Source: Bacteroidales bacterium UBA6207
GTDB taxonomy: Bacteria; Bacteroidota; Bacteroidia; Bacteroidales; F082
Direction of reading: 5' to 3'
Assembly (NCBI GenBank): GCA_002421995.1
Contig: DISP01000199.1
Location: 1-10,427 of the forward strand
DNA length: 10,427 bases
Shown here: positions 1-6,773 of the stretch, piece after piece
Layout of the letters: each line of letters opens with the position of its first letter
How positions within the stretch are numbered: position 1 is the stretch's first letter
Position numbers and translations under genes: made by a program
Notes under the pieces: model-generated
Seen by the model: only the letters and a program-made list of their open reading frames with translations
Databases searched by the model: none
Told to the model about the DNA's origin: nothing

Positions 1-18
1 CAAAACGAAAAAGCTACC

Positions 19-1674
19 ATGAAAAAAGCTAAAAAATACAGTATAGTCAGGAATATTTCCGGCATTACGCTCTCATTTACAATACTTTCGATGCTTTTCT
101 TCGCGTCCTGCACCAAAGACTTCGAAGACATCAACACCAACCCGCACGGTTTCACCACAGCCTCGGATGGCTCATTGTTCAACCACATCATTCAGTCGCT
201 GGTGCCTACCGGAAACGAACTGTTTTATATTCAAAACGAAATTCTTTACAAGCAAACCCAGCAGGCGGCACTCACCAAGGAGGCCTGGGGCAATTATACA
301 TTGGGAACAGAAGACATCTGGAAAAACTATTACACCACCCTTCCTGCTTTCAGGGAGCTTGAACTGCGTTTTGCTACCTATGACACGAGCCCGGAGCTGC
401 GGAATATGCAAGCCATGCTCAGGATCAGTTTGGCTTTGAAAACCTTCAAACTAACTGATTTATTTGGCGATATCCCTTTCAGCGAAGCAGGTTATGGCTT
501 TCAAAACCTCGATCTGTTGAGACCCCGCTATGACAGCCAGCAAGCGATTTATCTCCAACTGCTCAATGATTTGGCATGGGCCGACTCCAACATCAACCTT
601 AGTGCTGTGACGAAAGAACCATTCAGCAGCTTTGCCGCATTTGACAAACTTTTCAATGGCAATATGCTGAAATGGCAAAAATTGGCAAACTCACTGCGTT
701 TACGGCATGCGGTGCGTATGTCGGCCGGAGAGCCGACACAGGCAGCTGCCATTATTCGCCACATCCTCGAGAACAATCGTCCGCTCATTGACGGATACGA
801 TTTCATCACCCCAAAACTTGAGAGCGCTTGCTTGTGGCCTGCCACAGCCGGCTTCAAGCATGAGGCACTGAACTGGTCGTTTCGTGAGCACAACAACCTG
901 CGCATGGGCGAGGTGATCTGGCACCAGCTTTCGTATCATGACAGCACCAACGGGAGCGGTATCAACGATCCGAGAGCTTTTATCTTTTTCGAAACCAATA
1001 ACGCCAACAAATGGAAAGCCTACCCGCAACCGGCTGAGACATCCACTCCTCCCTCTGGCGGAATTCCATACGGCACACACCGCGATCAGGCCGGCGCATT
1101 CTCAATCAAAGGCGAAACAAATATCTATTCTCCGTTTAACTACTTCGTTGTCAGGGACGAGGACCAGATGCCAATTATCTTCATGACTGGAGCAGAGGTT
1201 CACTTTCTGAAGTCGGAAATCTATTTTCGCGGAATTGGTATGCCGGAGGACAAAGCTCAGGCCGAAATCGAATACTTCAACGGCATCAACTCGAGTGTTG
1301 AATGGTGGATGCAACGCGCAGCCCAAAGCAAGCTCCCAAGCTCGGGCATTGCATTCTCCGAGGTAATCAGCATTCCGGCCTGGCTCAACGCTGCCTCGGT
1401 GCAGGGCAGATGGGGCTTCTGGAACGCCGCCGACGAAGATGAAAAGTTACGCTTCATTTATGCCCAGGCCTGGATTGACGCTTTCAGGCAGCCCGATCAG
1501 GCTTATGCTCTGGCACGCCGTACCCAAATGACACCGCGAACCAATGAACCACTTCAACATTTCAGGCTCCCCTATCCACCCTCAGAGCTTGCTTATAATG
1601 CACAAAACGTGACAGAAGCAATCAACAGACAGGGCGGCGACAGCCCTGACAATAAAATCTGGTGGATGCCATAA
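19..1674 (+). CDS. SusD/RagB-family (SusD-like_2) outer-membrane lipoprotein
   Basis: The 551-aa product is a surface glycan- or nutrient-binding lipoprotein of the SusD/RagB type. These partner a SusC-type TonB-dependent transporter in the outer membrane. A short basic N-terminus and hydrophobic segment end in a lipobox (LFFASC), so Cys31 would be the lipidated residue. It is followed by TKDFED, an acidic stretch like the Bacteroidetes lipoprotein export signal for surface display. The family's usual blocks are present in order: DINTNP after the lipobox, SLRLRHAVRMS near residue 227, a TGAEVHFLKSEIYFRG helix near 391, an ALARRTQMTP segment near 498 and a RLPYPPSE motif near 517. Length is normal for the SusD-like_2 branch and the start at the signal peptide is clear. 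Only 18 bp precede it, so the expected SusC gene would lie just outside the window. The next gene follows after 35 bp on the same strand, suggesting an operon. The ligand cannot be read from sequence; the PNGase-like neighbour hints at glycoprotein or N-glycan material. Confidence 0.93.
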   Translation: MKKAKKYSIVRNISGITLSFTILSMLFFASCTKDFEDINTNPHGFTTASDGSLFNHIIQSLVPTGNELFYIQNEILYKQTQQAALTKEAWGNYTLGTEDIWKNYYTTLPAFRELELRFATYDTSPELRNMQAMLRISLALKTFKLTDLFGDIPFSEAGYGFQNLDLLRPRYDSQQAIYLQLLNDLAWADSNINLSAVTKEPFSSFAAFDKLFNGNMLKWQKLANSLRLRHAVRMSAGEPTQAAAIIRHILENNRPLIDGYDFITPKLESACLWPATAGFKHEALNWSFREHNNLRMGEVIWHQLSYHDSTNGSGINDPRAFIFFETNNANKWKAYPQPAETSTPPSGGIPYGTHRDQAGAFSIKGETNIYSPFNYFVVRDEDQMPIIFMTGAEVHFLKSEIYFRGIGMPEDKAQAEIEYFNGINSSVEWWMQRAAQSKLPSSGIAFSEVISIPAWLNAASVQGRWGFWNAADEDEKLRFIYAQAWIDAFRQPDQAYALARRTQMTPRTNEPLQHFRLPYPPSELAYNAQNVTEAINRQGGDSPDNKIWWMP

Positions 1675-1709
1675 TCATGAATCCTTTCAATAACCTAATA
1701 CCTACATCA

Positions 1710-4211
1710 ATGAAAAAATTCTACTACTCCATTCTAAGCCTGCTGTTCTGGGCATTGTTAATGCAAGGCAGCAAAGTGGCGGCACAGTCAAACCAATACC
1801 TTCATTTCGACAGGGTGGATGACTATGTGGTGCTCAACAATGCATCTCAATTTTTCAGCGGCACCACACAGCTTTCCATAGCCGGCTGGTTCTATTGCGA
1901 TGCCCTGGCCTACGGTCAAGGTCACATGGGATTCCGTGTCGGATCGGGCAATGCCGAGTTTTACATCATCCAGCTCAACAATGGCGTGTTGGAGTGCCGC
2001 TTAAAAACAACCACCGGTTTGCACGAGTATGTTTCTCCCGCCAATACCGTGATTCCCCAGGTCTGGCAACACATTGCCTGGGTTTTTGATGTGAATACAG
2101 TCAAGCTGTATATCAATGGCACCCTGAAAGGCAGCGCCGCAGCATCAGGAATTTTTCAGGGAGAAAACGTTCCCTTTGCCATTGGAAAAAGTCTGCTGGG
2201 CGGTTTCAACTTTGTGTATGGTGGCCGCGTGGATGAGATTTCGGCATGGAACAAAGCCTTGTCGGCTGCTGACATTCAAGCCATGATGGCCGACGAACTC
2301 AGCGGAACAGAAGACAACCTGCAACTGTACTACAAGTTTAACCAGGGAGTTCCGGGGGGCGACAACACCTCAATAACACACCTTGATTGCGAAATTGGCG
2401 GCGCAGACCGCGATGCCGAACTGATGAACTTTGCGCTCAATGGTGAGACATCCAACTTCAACGGTACGCTCAATTCGAGCTATCAGGCAATTTCGTTTCC
2501 ACAAATTGCTCACCGGCTTGTATCACATCCGCCATTCACTATCGAAGCTACAGCAACTTCAGGGTTGCCGGTAAGTTTCGAGGTATTGTCAGGCCCGGCC
2601 ACAATCAACGGAAACCTTGTTACACTCACCGGTCAGGCCGGCGAAGTCACAATCAAGGCCACCCAGCCCGGAAACAGTCAGTTTGATCCTGCAGTGCCTG
2701 TGATCAACAGTTTCATGGCCCTCGATCCAGCTACCTATGTGCCAGCTATTAACGTCAGAAACCCGCTTCCCGGAAACGTCTATATGCCGGTGCTGCATCC
2801 TATCCAGCTTTCGGCAGTGGCAACCATCGGTTATCCCGAATTGTTTAATGTGGCCGGCCTGCGGTTCGAAACCGGAAACCAGATCATTTATGCCAACGAC
2901 CTTTACGCCAACAGCCATTTCACAGCCTGGTGGACGCCTCCATCATTCGGAACACATAACATCCAGGTTGTTTCAACCAATAATTTCGGCGCAACATCCA
3001 CTCAGTCCATCACGGTGAATGTAACACCGACGGTTTCGGATATGACCATTGTTGCTGCAGAAGGTGTTTGGCTCAGCCCATCAAATTTTACCCAGACCGT
3101 CGAAGCCGAACTGCCTTCCTACCTTGGAGCATTTGATCAGATCACAGCCACACTCACCGTAAGCTGTCCCACGGGCGGTTGCGGCGAATGGGACCGTGTG
3201 GCAAGTGTTGATGCCATGGGCATCGAGGGCCGCTGGTTTGAAGTTATCCGCTATATCACACCATACGGCGTTCCATGTCAACACGTTATTGATCTGACCG
3301 ACTATATGTCTATCCTTCAGGGCAAAGTCAAATTCCGTTTTAACTGCATGACACTCGACAATGGTTTTGTGTATAAACTTACGCTCAACTACAACCAGGG
3401 AAGTCCGGCACATCTTTACAGCACGGTATATGAGATTTGGAAAGAAATCTATCCGTTTGGCGACTACGCCAACCTGCAACCCGTTGAAGATGTTAACTTT
3501 GAATTTCCTGACAACGCGGTTGCCTCCACCTTAAAACTCGTTTCAACAGGGCATGGGTGGGGCGACCTCAACACCGGCAATGCTGCTGAATTCTACAATG
3601 CAACCCACCATATCTGGGTAAACGGAGCACAAACATTCAACCAGGTAAACTGGAAAACCTGCAATCCCAATCCCGATGGCTGTCAACCACAAAACGGAAC
3701 ATGGTTCTATGCCAGGGCCGGCTGGTGCCCGGGATCTATTGCGCCCTGGTTCGACTTTAACATGAGCCCCTATGTGACAAACAATATGACGCTTGGCTAC
3801 AAATTTGCCGAAAACTATGTAGATCTCTGCCATCCAAACCATCCCGACTGTGTAACAGGAGTCACCTGCACCGACTGCAGCGACGGTTTCAACCCAACCC
3901 TTGATGTTGCTGCCAACCTGGTCGTATTTTCATCAAACCCTATCGTTGGCATTGACAAAAACTACCGCTGGGCCGATATTTCTGTTACGCCCAACCCAAC
4001 CACAGGCATCCTTAATCTGAAATACAGCGGGTATGAGAACTTCAGCAGCGCAGTTGTGAAACTCATTGACCTTAAAGGAAATACTGTCATGCAAATGCGC
4101 TGGACAGGAGGTGATATGCAGACCAATCTCAGCCACCTTCCGAAAGGCATTTATGTGATCAGCATTGAAGCCGGTGCAAAGAAAGAAGTGAAAAAAGTGG
4201 TGCTGCAATAA
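1710..4211 (+). CDS. T9SS-secreted LamG / peptide-N-glycosidase F-like protein
   Basis: The frame is open from 1662, but the ATG at 1710 begins a proper signal peptide (MKKFYYSILSLLFWALLMQ, Ala-x-Ala-like cut near residue 26) and gives 833 aa. Numbered from that Met: residues about 28-200 form a LamG/concanavalin-like domain; 260-335 and 345-440 are Ig-like beta spacers; about 445-740 match the two beta domains of Flavobacterium peptide-N-glycosidase F (PNGase F, which releases N-glycans from glycoproteins); about 752-833 are a T9SS type A sorting domain (PNPTTGILNL, ending in a basic KKVVLQ tail). PNGase F landmarks seen are CPTGGCGEWDR, RYITPYGV, STGHGWGD and RAGWCPG. By my alignment from memory, catalytic Asp60 corresponds to Asp495 and Glu206 to Glu627, while Glu118 falls on Cys546. 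The protein should be secreted or surface-attached. It may therefore be a divergent amidase or a glycan-binding relative rather than a standard PNGase. It follows the SusD gene by 35 bp and is closed by a terminator. Confidence 0.88.
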   Translation: MKKFYYSILSLLFWALLMQGSKVAAQSNQYLHFDRVDDYVVLNNASQFFSGTTQLSIAGWFYCDALAYGQGHMGFRVGSGNAEFYIIQLNNGVLECRLKTTTGLHEYVSPANTVIPQVWQHIAWVFDVNTVKLYINGTLKGSAAASGIFQGENVPFAIGKSLLGGFNFVYGGRVDEISAWNKALSAADIQAMMADELSGTEDNLQLYYKFNQGVPGGDNTSITHLDCEIGGADRDAELMNFALNGETSNFNGTLNSSYQAISFPQIAHRLVSHPPFTIEATATSGLPVSFEVLSGPATINGNLVTLTGQAGEVTIKATQPGNSQFDPAVPVINSFMALDPATYVPAINVRNPLPGNVYMPVLHPIQLSAVATIGYPELFNVAGLRFETGNQIIYANDLYANSHFTAWWTPPSFGTHNIQVVSTNNFGATSTQSITVNVTPTVSDMTIVAAEGVWLSPSNFTQTVEAELPSYLGAFDQITATLTVSCPTGGCGEWDRVASVDAMGIEGRWFEVIRYITPYGVPCQHVIDLTDYMSILQGKVKFRFNCMTLDNGFVYKLTLNYNQGSPAHLYSTVYEIWKEIYPFGDYANLQPVEDVNFEFPDNAVASTLKLVSTGHGWGDLNTGNAAEFYNATHHIWVNGAQTFNQVNWKTCNPNPDGCQPQNGTWFYARAGWCPGSIAPWFDFNMSPYVTNNMTLGYKFAENYVDLCHPNHPDCVTGVTCTDCSDGFNPTLDVAANLVVFSSNPIVGIDKNYRWADISVTPNPTTGILNLKYSGYENFSSAVVKLIDLKGNTVMQMRWTGGDMQTNLSHLPKGIYVISIEAGAKKEVKKVVLQ

Positions 4212-4232
4212 GACAGGCATCCTTTTCCTGAT

Positions 4233-4263
4233 AAAAAATCCACCGGTTACCGGTGGATTTTTT
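4233..4263 (+). terminator. Intrinsic terminator after the SusD/PNGase-like operon
   Basis: A perfect 14-bp stem (4233-4246 with 4250-4263) closes on a TTA loop. The GC core is CCACCGG/CCGGTGG, flanked by A6 on the left and T6-7 on the right. It starts 21 bp after the stop codon at 4211. The A/T tracts make it usable in both directions, although nothing obvious converges on it closely from the right. Confidence 0.9.
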
Positions 4264-4392
4264 GCTTAATGAGCTATTGTGGCAACAGTTTTTGAACCAA
4301 CCAGACCCGTCAGCACATAATATGCACTGAATAAAAAAATCATTTCGCAAGTTAATCTTTAAACCGCGCAATAGGTTGGCATCTCGTCTATA

Positions 4393-4396
4393 TCTC
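4393..4396. repeat. Target-site duplication, left copy (TCTC)
   Basis: TCTC directly abuts the left end of the insertion sequence and is repeated at 5748-5751 abutting the right end. A 4-bp duplication is within the 3-5 bp usual for IS3-family insertion. Confidence 0.75.
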
Positions 4397-4421
4397 TGAG
4401 CTGGTCTAGTTCGACTGGACA
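4397..4421. repeat. IS terminal inverted repeat, left (orfB-distal) end
   Basis: TGAGCTGGTCTAG, then TTCG, then ACTGGACA. It matches the reverse complement of 5723-5747 at 21 of 25 positions; the four mismatches are consecutive. Confidence 0.92.
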
Positions 4422-4472
4422 ACTTTTTGACAAAGTTAAGTTAATGATGTTATTCAAACCGGGTTTGGCCGG

Positions 4473-4543
4473 CAAAGTTATTCTGAAATTTTCCGGAGAC
4501 CCTTCCAAAGAGGTCTCAAGGATAAATTTCGGAAATAACTTTG
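4473..4543. other. Long imperfect hairpin inside the IS, downstream of orfB
   Basis: CAAAGTTATT at 4473-4482 pairs with AATAACTTTG at 4534-4543. Inside this, TGAAATTT pairs with AAATTTCG (one G-T pair), TCC with GGA, and AGACC with GGTCT, leaving a loop of about ten bases around 4502-4511. It lies between the orfB stop and the inverted repeat. It could end transposase transcription or block outside transcripts from reading in; no long U-tract follows it, so a classical terminator is not certain. Confidence 0.6.
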
Positions 4544-4569
4544 ACTCCGTACCAAAAGACAAAGTTTGT

Positions 4570-5406
4570 CTATGCTGCTGATTTGTAAACATTTTCCGGG
4601 GTTCTTTTTTGCAAAGAGGAATGATCTCTTTTGCAGTTGTAATAATTGATGAACTCATCGCAGGCTTTCACAACATCCTGTCCGGTATTCAACTGAATCA
4701 GGTATAGTTTCTCGTATTTGATGGTGCGAAAAAAACGTTCAACAAAGACATTGTCAATAGCACGGCCTTTTCCATCCATTGATATCTGGCATGTTTTCAA
4801 GGTTTTAATACAAGAAACATACTCTTGTGATGTGAACTGGCTTCCCTGATCAGAGTTGATAATTTCAGGGATACCATATTGATCGACAGCTTTGAGCAGT
4901 GTTTGAGTAATCCAGCTGGTTTCCATGGTGTTGGACACACTCCATCCGATGACATACCGGCTGTAAACATCCATAATGACAAACAAATACATATATCCCC
5001 GTTGCATTGGAATATAACTGATATCCACGGACCATACCTGATTCACACGTATGATTGGCAGATTTCTGAGCAAGTAGGGGTATTTGTAATCGCCTGGTGT
5101 GATGGCCGTGGTTCTGGGTCGGCAGTAAACGGTTTTCATGCGCATAATCTTCATCAGTTTTCGCACATGTTGCCGCCCGATCTCAATATCCTGCTTCTGC
5201 AGTTCATCCATCATCCGGCGCGTACCACGCGTGGGGTCTTCCATGTGGAGCTTATCCATGGCTGTCATGATTTCAAGGTCTTTGTTGCTGACAGGCTGTG
5301 GTTTATAGTAGTAAGTACTTCTGTTCACACCCAGCAAATGACATTGTTTGGATATGCTCACTTCACTGCTTTGGTCAATCAGGTTTCGCTTTTGTTCGGC
5401 CGGCAT
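4570..5406 (-). CDS. IS3-family transposase OrfB, DDE integrase core
   Basis: The 278-aa protein is the catalytic subunit of the insertion sequence. An N-terminal HTH_21-like region (residues about 15-90, with GTRRMMDEL near 61) precedes an rve-type RNase H fold. The acidic triad is visible as Asp128 (WSVDISYIP), Asp186 (NSDQGSQFTS) and Glu223 (DNVFVERFF), followed by the typical INYYNCKRDHSSLQKRTP region. Asp186 and Glu223 are separated by 36 residues, one more than the 35 I expect in this family. The ATG overlaps the orfA stop (TAATG). As in other IS3 elements the active enzyme is probably an OrfAB fusion made by -1 frameshifting, since the orfB frame is open back through the A9 run. OrfB alone is usually a regulator or inactive product. 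Confidence 0.95.
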   Translation of the reverse strand: MPAEQKRNLIDQSSEVSISKQCHLLGVNRSTYYYKPQPVSNKDLEIMTAMDKLHMEDPTRGTRRMMDELQKQDIEIGRQHVRKLMKIMRMKTVYCRPRTTAITPGDYKYPYLLRNLPIIRVNQVWSVDISYIPMQRGYMYLFVIMDVYSRYVIGWSVSNTMETSWITQTLLKAVDQYGIPEIINSDQGSQFTSQEYVSCIKTLKTCQISMDGKGRAIDNVFVERFFRTIKYEKLYLIQLNTGQDVVKACDEFINYYNCKRDHSSLQKRTPENVYKSAA

Positions 5407-5693
5407 TACAGTAATTTTTTTTTATACCAGTCATTCTCAAACTTCAATTCGCCGATTTGCCGGAACAACTCGTCTCGCTCTTTTTTAAGCCGCTCCACCT
5501 CCTCAAGGCGTTTTTGATCTCCCTCAAAAACTTCAGCAGAATGAGCTAAAAATTCCTTCTTCCATTGCGTAACCTGCATGGGATGAAGCTCATAATACTG
5601 CGCGATTTCTGATACCGTTTTGATTCCTTTGATCGCTTCCAGGGCAACCTCAGCCTTGAAGGCTGAACTAAATTTTCTTCGATTCTGTTTCAT
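5406..5693 (-). CDS. IS3-family transposase OrfA (helix-turn-helix)
   Basis: The 95-aa product is the DNA-binding part of the transposase. Residues 7-50 form an HTH_Tnp_1-like fold (FSSAFKAEVALEAIKG, then EIAQYYELHPMQVTQWKK). Residues about 58-95 form a charged leucine-zipper coiled coil (EEVERLKKERDELFRQIGEL) for multimerisation. The last codons are AAA AAA AAA TTA CTG TAA, which contain the slippery run. Size and layout are normal for an IS3 OrfA, and the start is 30 bp inside the right inverted repeat. Confidence 0.95.
   Translation of the reverse strand: MKQNRRKFSSAFKAEVALEAIKGIKTVSEIAQYYELHPMQVTQWKKEFLAHSAEVFEGDQKRLEEVERLKKERDELFRQIGELKFENDWYKKKLL
5415..5423 (-). other. Programmed -1 frameshift slippery run (A9) between orfA and orfB
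   Basis: Nine consecutive A on the coding strand lie five codons before the orfA stop. The orfB frame is -1 relative to orfA and has no stop between the run and its own ATG, so slippage would give a fusion continuing K-K-I-T-V-M-P-A-E. This matches the usual IS3-family translational control. Confidence 0.8.
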
Positions 5694-5722
5694 AGGACAT
5701 AAAATTAATAATTTAATTTATC

Positions 5723-5747
5723 TGTCCAGTTTTTCTAGACCAGCTCA
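5723..5747. repeat. IS terminal inverted repeat, right (orfA-proximal) end
   Basis: TGTCCAGT, TTTT, CTAGACCAGCTCA. This is the reverse complement of the left end except for four consecutive bases. The transposase promoter would be expected between here and the orfA start at 5693. Confidence 0.92.
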
Positions 5748-5751
5748 TCTC
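5748..5751. repeat. Target-site duplication, right copy (TCTC)
   Basis: Identical to 4393-4396 and directly adjacent to the right inverted repeat. Confidence 0.75.
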
Positions 5752-5757
5752 AATCCC

Positions 5758-6016
5758 GGCGTAGTCTGTGACTACGACGCTTCAAATGATTTTTTTCATT
5801 TTTTACTTGCATCATGTAGTTTAAATTTAGTGAAATGTTTTCCAATAAACTGACAATTTCAAAACATCCGGCCGACAACCTGAAGCGTAAGATAATACAG
5901 TGCTGATTGATCTTCTATACGGTATCCTGTTGTCATTGAAGTAATTATGATTGTAATACCGTTTGCAAATTTACTTTTTTATCATGAATATTAACGACGT
6001 AGTCACAGACTACGCC
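5758..6016. repeat. 259-bp structured repeat, copy 1
   Basis: Near-identical in sequence and exactly equal in length to 7347-7605, with about 20 substitutions and no indels by eye. The ends form an inverted repeat: GGCGTAGTCTGTGACTAC on the left and its complement on the right. Each end is also a small palindrome, CGTAGTC/GACTACG around a 3-nt loop (5760-5776 and 5998-6014). Inside are two further inverted pairs, ACGCTTCA (5777-5784) with TGAAGCGT (5881-5888), and CGGTAT with ATACCG. There is no substantial reading frame, so it is non-coding: a MITE-like or REP-pair (BIME-like) element, or a structured spacer. Its right end runs into the 197-aa gene and supplies that gene's stop codon. No target duplication is evident. 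Confidence 0.85.
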
Positions 6017-6596
6017 GAGCGTGGGTTCTCCTTTTATTCATAATGTAAGATTCAAATAGAAAAACAATCGTAATGAAGATGAAACCAAAAACAGAACCAG
6101 TTCTCAATTGCTCGTAATTGTCTATTTCTTCTTGGTTGTTTTTCAAATTAACTCTTTTAAAATTTGATTTCAAACTTGCAGAATTAGTTTCCAATATCTT
6201 AATCAATAATTCGCTATCATGTTGTTTATCAATTATCTTAGTACATTCAACCAAGCGTATTACACCATATGCATCAATACAAGTAATAATTATTGAATCA
6301 TCATTAAAACTATAATCTATGATTTCATTAATTTCGATAGAATCATTGTCAATCGTAATCCTTTTCCCTTTTTGGAATAATACAAAGCCGAATTTATCAA
6401 TTATTGTGAATCCTTTTACAGGGAAAACTACCCGACTATCCCAATAATCAGGCTTTAATCCCAAAGGTAAGGTTTTTTTACAGATATTATACTTGCTTTC
6501 TCCATAGTAATACATTTTGCAATCAATAAATAAAAACAAAAAAACAGATATAATTGCAAAAGCAGCAATGAAAAGGGCAATTGAAAGTTTTTTCAT
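6003..6596 (-). CDS. Hypothetical membrane protein, candidate immunity protein (197 aa)
   Basis: I do not recognise a family. An N-terminal membrane helix (about residues 5-25, LSIALFIAAFAIISVFLFLF) is followed by a beta-rich, charged, probably periplasmic region (about 30-165) and a second hydrophobic segment (about 171-187, VFGFIFITIVFLFESYIM). The final residues THARRSL come from the edge of the 259-bp repeat: the last four codons and the TGA lie inside it, so the native C-terminus may have been longer or different. The start lies 6 nt after the stop of a start-less frame at 6603-6773. That is almost the same spacing as between the Rhs tip and its downstream gene. By position, size and topology it could be an immunity protein for a lost toxin; this is inference. 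Confidence 0.7.
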   Translation of the reverse strand: MKKLSIALFIAAFAIISVFLFLFIDCKMYYYGESKYNICKKTLPLGLKPDYWDSRVVFPVKGFTIIDKFGFVLFQKGKRITIDNDSIEINEIIDYSFNDDSIIITCIDAYGVIRLVECTKIIDKQHDSELLIKILETNSASLKSNFKRVNLKNNQEEIDNYEQLRTGSVFGFIFITIVFLFESYIMNKRRTHARRSL

Positions 6597-6602
6597 AACC
6601 TC

Positions 6603-6773
6603 TTAATTAAATGATCTGAATGGTAAAGAGATGTAAGTAGGAAGATAGTGATATGCTTTACCACCAAACCTTTCAAGGTTAGGCCCGGGACCATCAGGTA
6701 CAAAATTAGGATTATGTCCATACAATGAATTAAAGTACCTTTCATCAAGGAATTGAAGTTCTAATAATTCCTC
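6603..6773 (-). pseudogene. Start-less 56-codon frame: probable C-terminal tail of a lost gene (toxin tip remnant)
   Basis: On the minus strand, 56 codons are open between a TAA at 6774-6776 and a TAA at 6603-6605. The peptide has a protein-like composition (for example RYFNSLYGHNPNFVPDGPGP, then ERFGGKAYHYLPTYISLPF) but contains no Met; only a TTG could serve as a start. It overlaps the last codons of the 182-aa gene in another frame and stops 6 nt before the ATG of the 197-aa gene. The arrangement mirrors the intact Rhs-tip gene with its neighbour 5 nt downstream. I read it as the 3' end of a former Rhs or other polymorphic toxin whose upstream part was lost by recombination. No family is recognised, and chance openness over 171 nt is possible. 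Confidence 0.5.

Larger units (their letters stand above)
4397..5747 (-). mobile_element. Complete IS3-family insertion sequence (1351 bp)
   Basis: The element has all expected parts. The terminal inverted repeats begin TGAGCTGGTCTAG and are 25 bp long with four adjacent mismatches (TTCG against AAAA). The ends are TG...CA and flanked by TCTC on both sides. Two transposase frames on the minus strand, orfA then orfB, overlap by one base with an A9 slippery run just before. The catalytic D, D, E residues are intact and no internal stop is seen, so it looks capable of transposition. It landed between the terminator of the left operon and the first 259-bp repeat, 6 bp from that repeat's outer edge. 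No coding gene is visibly broken: joining 4396 to 5752 gives only short non-coding sequence. The 133 bp between the terminator and the element hold nothing I can recognise. Confidence 0.93.

Noticed and set aside
1662..1709. Upstream in-frame ATGs (1662, 1677) as the start of the PNGase-like gene
   Set aside because: They would add a non-signal extension before a standard signal peptide, and the first overlaps the SusD gene; the Met at 1710 is preferred.
3081..3842. Antisense open frames of 99 to 132 codons opposite the PNGase-like gene
   Set aside because: They lie opposite a strongly supported coding region and show no family features.
4359..4658. 99-codon minus-strand frame crossing the left IS end
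   Set aside because: It overlaps the end of orfB and crosses the inverted repeat and hairpin; it exists only because of the insertion.
4879..5517. 212-codon plus-strand open frame
   Set aside because: It is antisense to the clearly homologous transposase genes and has no recognisable protein features; a shadow frame.
5620..5853. 77-codon plus-strand frame spanning the right IS end and repeat copy 1
   Set aside because: It crosses the IS boundary and non-coding repeat sequence, so it cannot be an original gene.
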